A stretch of 49,606 nt of DNA. It comes from Magnetococcales bacterium (GTDB lineage Bacteria; Pseudomonadota; Magnetococcia; Magnetococcales; DC0425bin3). The position numbers were made by a program, and so were the translations under genes. The notes beneath the pieces were generated by a model. That model was given only the letters and a program-made list of their open reading frames with translations, made no database searches and was not told where the DNA came from. The stretch spans positions 9,516 through 59,121 of the forward strand of contig JADGCO010000006.1 in assembly GCA_015228935.1 (NCBI GenBank), written 5' to 3'. Positions 17,055 through 25,606 of the stretch are shown here, in pieces. The stretch's first letter is position 1; every line of letters begins with the position of its first letter.

Positions 17055-18798
17055 CGTCGGCATTCTCCTGATCCGTGTCCGGTGTGGTTGCGGGCGTAAA
17101 AAGATCGGGGTACTTCTTGCGAATCGCCGCCTTGAGCTTCTGACGCGCCCGCGCCTCGGCCCGGTGGCGGAACAGGCCGGTGCAAGGCATGGCGGGCAGA
17201 GCCTCGGCAAAAATCTTCTGCGTGCGATCCCAGAGCAGGCGTGTGAACTCTTCCTCTTCGGTGTGCAACGCCTTCGCTCCCAGCTCCTGCGCCTCGAACC
17301 GCACCCATAGCCGCTCAAAAAATATGGAATCGGCGTAACGGTCAAGATGGCCGCAGGCCGTAAGTGTATAAATGTCAAGTTTCTTTTTGATCCTGGTGCC
17401 TTTACCTTTTCTGCCTTTGTCCTTGTTGCCTTCGTCCTCGTTGCCCTCTTCCTCGTGATCTTTGTCCTTATTGCTTTTGCTGCCCTTTTCCGCAGCGGAT
17501 ATCAGTGCCTCACGTAGCGCCACGTTGAATTCTGCGATGGCTTTCATTTGATTCTGAGCCAGTTGATGCAGTTCGGCACGCTTGGGACCGAGTGCGCGGG
17601 AAACCTTGCCAGAAAGCGGTAAAATACGAGAATGAAAACCAAGTGTTCCAGCCTTGTCTCTTTTTCCGGCAAGACCATACGCAACAATAAAAAGATTATC
17701 GTAATTGTTAAGATCGTCTTTACTTGGTTCGAGCAAGATTGGAAGAGTCCAATTCTGGCTATCATTCTCTCCAAAAAGTATTTTAACCAAATCCTTATAA
17801 CTAAATCCTTTTTCTGTAAGAGTAAAAACCTTATTGTCAGTTTTGTGTTCCGGCGTCCATGGGTCTTTTATCCTCACGACTCGTTCGTTTTTGTTTGATT
17901 TCTTTTTGGCATGAGAGTCGTTTGTCTTCTCAACGCATGGACCGACTACTCGCGGGGTTCTTTCCGGTTTTTTTCTGGCATAAATGGAGCGTTCATCGGA
18001 CGTAATACGGATCCTGCGACATGCCTCAATAAACCATATATCCAGATTGCTCGTTTGCAGAGATTCTCCATTCTGCCATTGTTCGATCCATGTCAAACCA
18101 ACTTCTCCTTTTTTTTGGTAATCCAATGGCATCTCATCAAGACTGCTCCTGTATTTCAACAAAGTCTGCACATCTCGATGAAACCATGCGCCAGGTCGAG
18201 GAAATTGATTCATGGGTCGATTTGGAAACATGGGTGCCAACCCCATGCAGACACGCGGAGCATATATATTGCCTGTTCTGATGGTATGGGCATTCTGTAC
18301 GTCGTAGGTTCCGCCAGTCTGCTGTGTCATGAGCGCAAAAACCCAATCCTCCACCGTGCCATCACGGGCGACAGCCTGCTTGAGATCGTGATTTTTCGAT
18401 GTGATCAGCAGGTCGAGCGCGTCAGGCGATTGAATGGTTTTCTCCAGATCGACCCCAGGCGGCACCGGCGGCTGCATGAAGGCGGGTTTCGTCCAATCAT
18501 TGACCAACAGGCACCAGGGTTCGTCATCGGGAAAGTTTCGGGTCGTCAGGCCACGCAACAGGCGTTTCCAGTCGTGTTCGTCCGCAGGAATTGCCGTCTC
18601 ACCCGCGCCATGCAGCGCCAGTGCCGCCAATTGCACCAGAAACATATGCCAGAGCGGAACCTGATGCGGCCTCAGGGCCGGAAACCCTTCCACCTCATCC
18701 CGCGCCAGGGCGGCCAACAGGCCGGGCAGAGTCAGCAGCCCCAGGGGCAGGACCCGAATGTGGGGTTCATCAAGGAGATTGTAGCGCGGAGCCGTCAT
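17041..18798 (-). CDS. cas8e: CRISPR-associated protein Cas8e (Cse1/CasA), enlarged
   Basis: A 585-aa large subunit of type I-E Cascade, which recognises the PAM and recruits Cas3. The N-terminal RYNLLDEPHIRVLPL is typical, as are QTGGTYDVQNAHTIRTGN in the PAM-contact loop region and the four-helix C-terminal part. It is ~80 residues longer than E. coli CasA. Two odd segments account for this: a low-GC stretch (about 17620-17970, residues ~276-393) rich in Lys/Asn/Asp, and a very acidic/basic linker near residues 436-473 (NKDKDHEEEGNEDEGNKDK). Neither breaks the frame. The ATG at 18798 overlaps the cas3 stop. Confidence 0.92.
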   Translation of the reverse strand: MTAPRYNLLDEPHIRVLPLGLLTLPGLLAALARDEVEGFPALRPHQVPLWHMFLVQLAALALHGAGETAIPADEHDWKRLLRGLTTRNFPDDEPWCLLVNDWTKPAFMQPPVPPGVDLEKTIQSPDALDLLITSKNHDLKQAVARDGTVEDWVFALMTQQTGGTYDVQNAHTIRTGNIYAPRVCMGLAPMFPNRPMNQFPRPGAWFHRDVQTLLKYRSSLDEMPLDYQKKGEVGLTWIEQWQNGESLQTSNLDIWFIEACRRIRITSDERSIYARKKPERTPRVVGPCVEKTNDSHAKKKSNKNERVVRIKDPWTPEHKTDNKVFTLTEKGFSYKDLVKILFGENDSQNWTLPILLEPSKDDLNNYDNLFIVAYGLAGKRDKAGTLGFHSRILPLSGKVSRALGPKRAELHQLAQNQMKAIAEFNVALREALISAAEKGSKSNKDKDHEEEGNEDEGNKDKGRKGKGTRIKKKLDIYTLTACGHLDRYADSIFFERLWVRFEAQELGAKALHTEEEEFTRLLWDRTQKIFAEALPAMPCTGLFRHRAEARARQKLKAAIRKKYPDLFTPATTPDTDQENADDASR

Positions 18799-21353
18799 CT
18801 GCCCACCTTTGCCAACCCTTCCCTGCCGTAGCAGAACGAATCGTTACCCACGTGAAAAAACACCAGGCCATTCTCGACACGCGCCGCCACCTTCTCTTCC
18901 GGAACCACTCCTCGCGACCAGTGAGCCGGCAACGTCACACCATTGATAATCTGCCCGAATGGTCCCACCACAGGTTCCTGGAAAATTATCCGCGCCCCTT
19001 CCGCGCCAAGCCGGGTGCGAATCTTCTCCTCATTGTCAGGAAACCTCACACGCACATCGGCAAACTCTCGATCCGTTGCCAGGCGCACGCGGTCCGCCGC
19101 ACCCGCCTCGTTCATCTCCCGTCCGACAACATCGTCCCAATAGTTCTTCCAGACTGCCCCCTTTTCCACATTGAGAGCCTCGATTTTGTGTGGATGCGTC
19201 GCGCTTTCGACCAGAAACCGGTTCATGGCGGGAATCACCCACTCCGGATGGTCAAGAACGAGCCGTCGCGTCAACTCGCAGGCATGCAGATTGCGATAGA
19301 CGCCACCGCCGTCCCGCATGCAACCCAACCCGTTGTCGAAGGCTGGCGTGGCCAACCGGTCGAGACCCTCCTGCGGCGCAAGTACCATGCAGGCCGGCGT
19401 CTCGAATCCCGCCGGCCGGGGCAGATCATGCCGGTGCAATCTCCCGATGCGCTGCAACAGCACATCGACGGGACACAGATCCGTGATCAGCAGATCGGCG
19501 TCGATGTCCAGGCTTTGTTCCAGTGTCTGCGTCCCGATAACGATGACACCCCCCGACATGCGCACGCCATGCGGCGCAAGCGTTTTTTCCAGCGACCGGT
19601 CGAGAAGCGCACGATCCTCGCCGGCAAACCGGCTGTGGTGCAGAGCCGCCCCGCCAGCCACCTGCCACAGCAGGGACTCCCCGCCTGCGTCCCTGACCGC
19701 ACGAAAACTCCCCACAGCCGCCTTGACTGTATTGCGGATGACCAACACCCGGGCACCCGTCTGTGCCGCAGCCATGGCGCGACGCGCCGCCTCCCGAGCC
19801 TCCCAGGAGGAGGCCAGCGTCATGATGACCCTTTTTTCCCGTCCTGTCGGCTCCACGCCCAGGGGTTCCGACCGACCCAGCCCCCAGACCGCCGGATATG
19901 GTGCAGCAATCGCCTCCTGAAATGCAGGTACGGGTGCCTGTCTTCGCTGGGTCAGCCACCTGGTACGTGCCACGGAACCCAGGGTCGCTGACATCAGCAT
20001 GGCATGGCCACCACGCCCGACATGCATCTTGAGCAGGTGGGTCTGTACCGTGTTCATGTAGGAGTCGGAGGCATGGACCTCATCGACCACCAGCAGTGAT
20101 CGGGAGAGCGCCGCCCCGCGCAGATGGGCATGTTTGACCTGAAGTCCCGCCAGCATGACCTGATCTACCGTGCCGACGGCCACGGTGGCCGCGAGATAAC
20201 GCTTGGTACTTTCCGCAGCCCAGCGGGCCAAATGCTGTCGTTCGTCTCTGCCGTCGTCATCGTCCCAGCGCACCTCCCAGCCGGCAAGTGCCCGGCCTGC
20301 AACCTCCCCCGCCAGAAGGTAGCCCGGCACGGCAAGTACCACTTCAGGTGCCTGCTCGCCGAACAGACGCCGCATCGCCTGCTGCACGCGGCCATGAATC
20401 TGTCTGGCTGCCGCCCGCGTCGGCAGGGCAAAATAGAGGCTCTCCACCCTGCCCGCCACAAAAAGTTGGGCGAAGCGCCACAGTGCGGCCTCTGTCTTGC
20501 CCGATCCCGTTTCGGCTTCGAGGATCAGCAGCTTATCGTCAAGCGACCATGCACCGACGAGTCGTTGCGCCGGACGGGGAGGATCCATCCTGCCACTGAG
20601 GGTGGCGAAATCGGTTCGTGCCGTACCGATCCTCTGCAACGCTCCAACCTCCAGACCAGTTTCCACCAGCGCCCGGCGCGCCTTGGTTCTGGCCTGTTCC
20701 ATGTAGTGCAGGTCGAGTTCGGGCTGATAGTCAAAGATCGCCTGCATCGAGCCCAGCCAGTCGGCCAGGGTGACCAGACCGCACAGCAAATGCTGAAAAT
20801 CAGGATTTGTCGGCAACGACGCACCGCCCACGGCGAAGGCGGGGGCAAACCAGCACAACAGGACCTCCCCCATCTCCCGTGCCGCAACGACCGGATCATA
20901 TCCCGCTACAGGTTGCCAATTTTGGACGCCATTTGGCTGGAACGGACGACCATGATGGGCCAAGACAGCGCAAAGCAGATGTTCATTCACGCCCCAAAGC
21001 TCCAGGGCTTTCATATGCAGATTATAGGCGATGGTCCACTCCGCTGCGCCGGAGAGAAAAATCGCCGCGCCGGCAGCGACATGTCCCGTCTTCGCGGACC
21101 GCCAGGTGCCATCTGGCCACCCTTTGGCCTGAAAACCCGGATGCAACTTGCCCACATCGTGCAGAAAGGCAAGCATGGCCAGACGCTTGATATCCAGCGC
21201 AGTGAGCGCCCTCCCCGCTACCTGCTCCAACCGGTTCCGCACAACCGGTTGCGTGACAAGCCCCTCGAAGCACACCGCCACATCCGCACAATGATGGGCC
21301 AGATGATGGCTCACTGGTCCAGATTTTTTTCCCCAGGGTGAGCGAAACGCCAC
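18795..21353 (-). CDS. cas3: CRISPR-associated helicase-nuclease Cas3 (type I-E)
   Basis: An 852-aa Cas3 that unwinds and degrades target DNA after recruitment by Cascade. The N-terminal HD nuclease has SHHLAHHCADV (residues 15-25) and FLHDVGKLHPGF with the HD pair at 65-66. The SF2 helicase shows AETGSGKTEAAL (~286), the DEVH box (~424), LMSATLG and QRIGRLHRH (~636). All catalytic motifs look intact. A GTG start at 21353 is chosen because AAAGGA lies 7 nt upstream; the ATG at 21392 lacks an SD and would add a non-homologous leader. First gene of the operon. Confidence 0.93.
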   Translation of the reverse strand: MAFRSPWGKKSGPVSHHLAHHCADVAVCFEGLVTQPVVRNRLEQVAGRALTALDIKRLAMLAFLHDVGKLHPGFQAKGWPDGTWRSAKTGHVAAGAAIFLSGAAEWTIAYNLHMKALELWGVNEHLLCAVLAHHGRPFQPNGVQNWQPVAGYDPVVAAREMGEVLLCWFAPAFAVGGASLPTNPDFQHLLCGLVTLADWLGSMQAIFDYQPELDLHYMEQARTKARRALVETGLEVGALQRIGTARTDFATLSGRMDPPRPAQRLVGAWSLDDKLLILEAETGSGKTEAALWRFAQLFVAGRVESLYFALPTRAAARQIHGRVQQAMRRLFGEQAPEVVLAVPGYLLAGEVAGRALAGWEVRWDDDDGRDERQHLARWAAESTKRYLAATVAVGTVDQVMLAGLQVKHAHLRGAALSRSLLVVDEVHASDSYMNTVQTHLLKMHVGRGGHAMLMSATLGSVARTRWLTQRRQAPVPAFQEAIAAPYPAVWGLGRSEPLGVEPTGREKRVIMTLASSWEAREAARRAMAAAQTGARVLVIRNTVKAAVGSFRAVRDAGGESLLWQVAGGAALHHSRFAGEDRALLDRSLEKTLAPHGVRMSGGVIVIGTQTLEQSLDIDADLLITDLCPVDVLLQRIGRLHRHDLPRPAGFETPACMVLAPQEGLDRLATPAFDNGLGCMRDGGGVYRNLHACELTRRLVLDHPEWVIPAMNRFLVESATHPHKIEALNVEKGAVWKNYWDDVVGREMNEAGAADRVRLATDREFADVRVRFPDNEEKIRTRLGAEGARIIFQEPVVGPFGQIINGVTLPAHWSRGVVPEEKVAARVENGLVFFHVGNDSFCYGREGLAKVGR

Positions 21354-21360
21354 ATTAAAT

Positions 21361-21366
21361 TCCTTT
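21361..21366 (-). promoter_or_regulatory. Shine-Dalgarno sequence fixing the cas3 GTG start
   Basis: Read on the minus strand, AAAGGA followed by ATTTAAT and GTG. The 7-nt spacing is ideal and places the Cas3 N-terminus just before the first HD histidines. Confidence 0.75.
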
Positions 21367-21396
21367 AAGTTTGTAGCTGCGAAGCCGCCCATAAAC

Positions 21397-21540
21397 TTTC
21401 GGATAAAATAAACTATTGGATAAAACAAATCAAGAAGAAAGATTTTATTGGGTGGCTCTCGCCCCAAACCACACCAGGAGGAAGGGCAGAGCCGCTTCCT
21501 CCTGGACCTCCATCCCAGTTTTTCATTTGTTTTCTTTATT
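21397..21540. repeat. Dispersed intergenic repeat, copy C
   Basis: Same orientation as copy B: a doubled ggataaaa, aagaaagattttattggg, a decayed GC core (ctcgcccc), then the aggaggaagggc hairpin with one mismatch in its right arm (gccgcttcctcct), then cctccatcccagtttttcat. It fills the gap between rfbG and cas3. The rfbG stop codon (21523-21525) and its last codons lie inside the repeat, so the repeat forms the 3' end of that gene and part of the cas3 upstream region. Confidence 0.88.
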
Positions 21541-22647
21541 GGAAATGTTTGCAGCAGCATGCAGGAACGCCTCGATATCCTGCACACTCCAATTCAGCAT
21601 CATTTCCGGTTCATCCCTGAACCGCCGATACCAGCGGGCCGTGTGGTCGATGGTGGTTGGCATGTCCCAAACCGGACGCCAGGCAAGATGCTGAAGTGCC
21701 TTGTCGATGGACAGACGCAACACATGGGCCTCATGGGGATGATTCCCGGCATCGGCCTGCCAGGCCGGAGCCTCGAAACACTTGGTAAAACGTTGGGTGA
21801 TTTCCCCCACCGTCATCCCGGTATCCTGGGGAAAAGGGGCAAAATTCCATCCCGAACAAAAGAGGGCAGCCTGTTCCGGGGCATTGGCCAGGCGTTCACC
21901 CAGCATCAGATAACCGTGCAGGGGATCCAGGACATGTTGCCAGGGCCGCACGGCACCCGGGTTGCGCAATAACACCGGTGTACCAGAGGTGACGGCCCGC
22001 ACGATATCCGGGACCAGGCGATCCCTGGCCCAATCTCCCCCCCCCAGCACATTGCCTGCCCGCACCGAGGCCAGGGCCACACCATGTTCGGCCAGTTTTT
22101 CCGGAGGAAAATAAGCCCGACGAAACGCAGCCACGACCAGTTCGGCGGCTCCCTTGCTGGCGCTGTAGGGATCTTCCCCGCCCATGGGGTCGCACTCCCG
22201 ATAACCCCAGATCTGCTCCTGATTCAGGTAACATTTGTCACTGGTCACGATCACGACCACACAGGGTCGTTGCCGCTGGCGGACCGCCTCCAACAGATGG
22301 ACGACCCCCATGACATTGCTTTTGAAGGTGCCCACGGGATCCTGGTAACCGGGGCGCACGAGGGCCTGGGCCGCCAGGTGAAAAACAATCTCCGCATCCG
22401 ATTGCAGTACAGCCTGCCGGACCGTCTCGGCATCGCCGACATCACCCTCCCGATGCTGCTCCAACAGGGAATGAATCTGCAAAACTTCAAACAAATTGGG
22501 TTGCGTCGCCGGGGGCAGGGCCAGACCATGAATCCGGGCACCCCAGTGATGCAACCAAAGGGTCAACCAGCCACCTTTGAAGCCGGTATGACCGGTTACC
22601 AACACCCGGCGACCCCGATACCAGGAGGCTGTTGGGAGCATTTTCAT
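21523..22647 (-). CDS. rfbG: CDP-glucose 4,6-dehydratase
   Basis: A 374-aa SDR-superfamily enzyme converting CDP-glucose to CDP-4-keto-6-deoxyglucose, the precursor of CDP-linked dideoxy and branched sugars of surface polysaccharides. The Rossmann motif is VLVTGHTGFKGGWL (residues ~15-28), the catalytic Y-x-x-x-K is DPYSASKGAAE, and RAGNVLGGGDWARDRLVPD is the family signature. It follows rfbF after a 134-nt AT-rich gap. No later-step genes lie beside it in the window. Its last codons and stop fall in repeat copy C. Confidence 0.93.
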   Translation of the reverse strand: MKMLPTASWYRGRRVLVTGHTGFKGGWLTLWLHHWGARIHGLALPPATQPNLFEVLQIHSLLEQHREGDVGDAETVRQAVLQSDAEIVFHLAAQALVRPGYQDPVGTFKSNVMGVVHLLEAVRQRQRPCVVVIVTSDKCYLNQEQIWGYRECDPMGGEDPYSASKGAAELVVAAFRRAYFPPEKLAEHGVALASVRAGNVLGGGDWARDRLVPDIVRAVTSGTPVLLRNPGAVRPWQHVLDPLHGYLMLGERLANAPEQAALFCSGWNFAPFPQDTGMTVGEITQRFTKCFEAPAWQADAGNHPHEAHVLRLSIDKALQHLAWRPVWDMPTTIDHTARWYRRFRDEPEMMLNWSVQDIEAFLHAAANISNKENK

Positions 22648-22781
22648 CTTTTTAAACCACGCTCATTCGATACTCACCTTGGAATGTGTATTTTCAAAAA
22701 AAAAAAACGCATGAAAAATTTTCCCAATTTTTTTCTCCCAAGCAGTTTGGTTGCTTTTAAATATAAGTTGTAATATATATA
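22648..22781. other. AT-rich rfbF-rfbG spacer
   Basis: 134 nt containing a 12-A run near 22699 and a self-complementary aatatatatatt near 22772. Unusually long and AT-rich for an intra-operon gap; rfbG may have its own promoter here. No ORF. Confidence 0.4.
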
Positions 22782-23558
22782 TTACCAGATTTTCCAGGGG
22801 GGAGAACCCGAATCCCACATATTCTGCAACTGCTGATATTCCCGGTAGGTATCCATCGCAAAAAAGAACCCGTCATGTTTGTAGGCCATCAGCTCACCTT
22901 CCTCGGCCAAACGGGCCAGCGGGGCCTCCTCCAATATGGTTGCCGGTCCCTTGTCCAGATACGCCAATACGGCCCGGTTGAAGACAAAATAGCCGGTACT
23001 GACCAGGCCATCGACACGCGGTTTTTCCCGAAAACTGGTCACGGCACCATTTTTTTCAATATTGAGAACCCCAAAACGGGAAAGAGGGTGAACCGCCGTG
23101 ACCGTGGCCAGCCGGCCATGACCATGATGAAATGCCAGAAGATGATCAAGATTCACGTCACTCAAACCATCTCCATAAGTGACCATGAAGGTATCCCCCT
23201 GGAGATAACCTTCAATCGCCTTGATGCGGCCACCGGTCATGGTTTCCAGTCCGGTATCGGCCAGAGTGACCTGGTAGTCATCCTCGGTGTGGCTGCGGTG
23301 GAATGAAATGTGGTGCTGGTCGCCCAGAGTGATGGTAAAATCCCGATTCATGGCTTCATAGTTGAGAAAATATTCCTTGATCAGAAAGCCCTTGTATCCC
23401 AGACAAAGAATAAAATTTTTCATGCCATAATGGGCAAAGAGTTTCATGATGTGCCAGATGATCGGTTTGTTGCCGATTTCGATCATGGGCTTGGGACGGA
23501 ATTCGGTTTCCTGACGCAGCCGGGTTCCATAACCACCACATAAAATGACAACCTGCAT
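22782..23558 (-). CDS. rfbF: Glucose-1-phosphate cytidylyltransferase
   Basis: A 258-aa nucleotidyltransferase making CDP-glucose from glucose-1-phosphate and CTP. The N-terminal VILCGGYGTRLRQETEFRPKPMIEIG is the sugar-nucleotide pyrophosphorylase motif. Further signatures are VTYGDGLSDVN (metal-binding Asp), GFFFAMDTYREYQQL and a C-terminal PPWKIW. Length matches RfbF. It supplies the substrate of the adjacent rfbG. The ATG at 23558 has a G-rich stretch (GGTGGGG) 9-12 nt upstream. Confidence 0.95.
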   Translation of the reverse strand: MQVVILCGGYGTRLRQETEFRPKPMIEIGNKPIIWHIMKLFAHYGMKNFILCLGYKGFLIKEYFLNYEAMNRDFTITLGDQHHISFHRSHTEDDYQVTLADTGLETMTGGRIKAIEGYLQGDTFMVTYGDGLSDVNLDHLLAFHHGHGRLATVTAVHPLSRFGVLNIEKNGAVTSFREKPRVDGLVSTGYFVFNRAVLAYLDKGPATILEEAPLARLAEEGELMAYKHDGFFFAMDTYREYQQLQNMWDSGSPPWKIW

Positions 23559-23750
23559 GGATCAATACCCCACCGCTCCGTGCAAATCCGGCTGATTGAT
23601 AAAACTGTCACCACACTCGAAAGTCCCATCGGGCAATTGTTCTTCCCGACCAGCGAAACGCCACACGTGGCCTGAAAAAAAGCGTGGACACGATGGATAC
23701 CGGCAACGGGGCAAGCCGTTCCACGATTCGCGGGGGCTTTCTGTTAGACT

Positions 23751-24056
23751 CTATTGATATTTTTCAACAATTTCAAGCACTGAATTGGCCATGGCATCAA
23801 AATCGAGTGCGTGAACGGCACACTCCTGACCCAGCGAACCAGGTGAATTTCTGACAGAGGCACAGGTACATCTTTGCAGAGCCAACTCACGGAGAGCCAG
23901 GGAAATCCGTCCGCTCAGATCAAACCCCGTCAAGGTACCCGTACCCATGCATTTTTCACAAGGAAACCAGGATGCCCTGACTCCCGTGGGCGGGGCAACA
24001 AAACCCGTTCCACCGCACTCTTTGCAAATGGTGAGATGTCCATATCTGACCCGCAT
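23751..24056 (-). CDS. Small DnaJ-type zinc-finger hypothetical protein
   Basis: A 101-aa ORF beginning MRVRYGHLTICKECGGTGF. Two CxxCxGxG-like knuckles (CKECGGTG and CEKCMGTGT) lie about 20 residues apart, as in the cysteine-rich domain of DnaJ, but there is no J domain. The C-terminal half has three further Cys (QRCTCASV, QECAV). It probably binds one zinc and may assist folding or a redox process; no specific function can be given. AGGA lies 10 nt upstream of the ATG. Confidence 0.6.
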   Translation of the reverse strand: MRVRYGHLTICKECGGTGFVAPPTGVRASWFPCEKCMGTGTLTGFDLSGRISLALRELALQRCTCASVRNSPGSLGQECAVHALDFDAMANSVLEIVEKYQ

Positions 24057-24247
24057 GGCGTCTGTATCCTATTTGACTGAGAAACAACCGAATTTTTGTT
24101 CAGGATGACATCGAAGAACACGTACACGAGGACAATCCGGAATTCTACCAGGAAATCCGGTGGAATATAGCGCATGACCACCCGGGATTCAAGAGGATGT
24201 GCGCCTGATTTACAAAACCATGATTTATAAGTTTATTTAAAATCCAG

Positions 24248-25381
24248 TCAGGAAGCGGGAACGGGCCACTGTGCCAGAAGCGCCCCTTCGGCATCGAAGG
24301 CCAACACCTCCACCCGGATGGAAGCCGTGAGACGCTGGCGCATGACAGTGGCCACACCAGCGACCAGTTGTTGATAAAACGGGGCAGCCAAACCACGTCC
24401 AGTCAACACATCGGCGGCATGCCGGACCGTGATGCCGGTACGAATCTGCGCCAGTTCATCCGGTCCTGCCCCGGCGGCGGCTGCCAATGTTGCCACCCGC
24501 GCCATATCGAGGGAAACCTTGTGGGCATGCGTATTGTCAACTCCCTGACCCATCTTGGCCAACTTGCCGGCCATGGCAGCCACCACCACCCGGGGCATAC
24601 CCACGGCAGCAACACTTTCCAGGGCGGCACCAACAAAATCTCCCATTTGGATAAAGGCGCTTTCCGACAAATCGGTCAGGATACCACGGGCAAAACGTTC
24701 TGTGCGCCGGCCCGTAGTCAGGACCACTGTGGTCAGACCCATGGCCGCCGCCGCCCGGACGGATTGTCGGACAGACTCCTTGTAGGCGGCTGTGGAATAG
24801 GGATAGACAATGCCGGAGGTTCCCAATATGGAGAGTCCCCCCTCGATTCCCAGCCGGCCATTGAGGGTACGGCGCGCCAGTTGTTCTCCCCCGGGAATGG
24901 CAATGACCACTTCCAACCCGGAGGTTTCCAGAAGATGGCCCGCAGCTTCCCGGACATTCTGAATAATGTTGGTACGTGGAGTCGGGTTGATGGCCGCTTC
25001 GCCCACCGGAGTACCCAATCCGGGGCGGGTCACGATACCCACCCCTTCCCCACCACGCAGATGAATGACCCGGGCCTGGTCTGGCACAAGTTGAACCCGG
25101 GCGGTCAAACGTGCCCCATGTGTGCAATCAGGATCATCCCCGGCATCCTTGATGACCACACACTCGGCCAATGTCGGACCACAAAACCCCTCGCTTACCG
25201 AAAAAGTGACCGTCTGACCATTCGGCAGCACCACAGCCACCCGTTCCGGAACAACACCCTGGCGCAAACCCGTCACGGCAGCCCGAGCCGCCGCCGCCGC
25301 ACAGGCTCCGGTCGTGAAACCGGTTCGTGTACCCCGTTGATATCCTGTGCTGCTTCTCATGTCATGAAGCCGTTTTGCCAT
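24248..25381 (-). CDS. cbiD: Cobalt-precorrin-5B (C1)-methyltransferase
   Basis: A 377-aa CbiD, which methylates C1 of the corrin ring in the anaerobic cobalamin pathway. TRTGFTTGACAAAAARAA at the N-terminus is the family signature, with ILGTSGIVYPYSTAAY (mid) and MGDFVGAALE as further conserved blocks. Start 25381 (MAKRLHD) is the first good ATG; 25360 is an alternative, and neither has a strong SD. No other cob/cbi gene is in the window, and I saw no B12-box-like riboswitch upstream. It stands alone between the zinc-finger ORF and repeat copy D. Confidence 0.9.
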   Translation of the reverse strand: MAKRLHDMRSSTGYQRGTRTGFTTGACAAAAARAAVTGLRQGVVPERVAVVLPNGQTVTFSVSEGFCGPTLAECVVIKDAGDDPDCTHGARLTARVQLVPDQARVIHLRGGEGVGIVTRPGLGTPVGEAAINPTPRTNIIQNVREAAGHLLETSGLEVVIAIPGGEQLARRTLNGRLGIEGGLSILGTSGIVYPYSTAAYKESVRQSVRAAAAMGLTTVVLTTGRRTERFARGILTDLSESAFIQMGDFVGAALESVAAVGMPRVVVAAMAGKLAKMGQGVDNTHAHKVSLDMARVATLAAAAGAGPDELAQIRTGITVRHAADVLTGRGLAAPFYQQLVAGVATVMRQRLTASIRVEVLAFDAEGALLAQWPVPAS

Positions 25382-25489
25382 AAAAAGATTGTCAGGTCCG
25401 AAAAAAGTCTCCAAAAATGACCGAAAATTTATTCCAGGTTGGACCTTCCCCAAAGAACATGTCCAATAAACAGCCCGGAATCTATTGAG

Positions 25490-25606
25490 AATCCCTGCAA
25501 AAAAAGGATTTGATTATGAAAAACTTTGTTGAAAATCCGCCCAAAACCTCGCCCGGAAGAAGGGTACGGCCCTTTCTTTTGACATCCATCCCAGTTTTTC
25601 AAACGT
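25490..25606. repeat. Dispersed intergenic repeat, copy D (decayed)
   Basis: It has tgaaaaactttgttgaaaatccgcccaaaacctcgcc, then ggaagaagggtacggccctttctttt and catcccagtttttca. This follows the layout of copies B and C, with many substitutions and a shortened hairpin (aagggtacggcccttt). Probably an older member of the family, upstream of cbiD. Confidence 0.7.

Noticed and set aside
21354-21587. Longer Cas3 N-terminus starting at 21392 or further upstream
   Set aside because: The upstream part is translated from the dispersed repeat and AT-rich spacer; the GTG at 21353 has an ideal SD.
25382-25489. Cobalamin riboswitch upstream of cbiD
   Set aside because: No B12-box-like sequence was seen in the leader on the minus strand.
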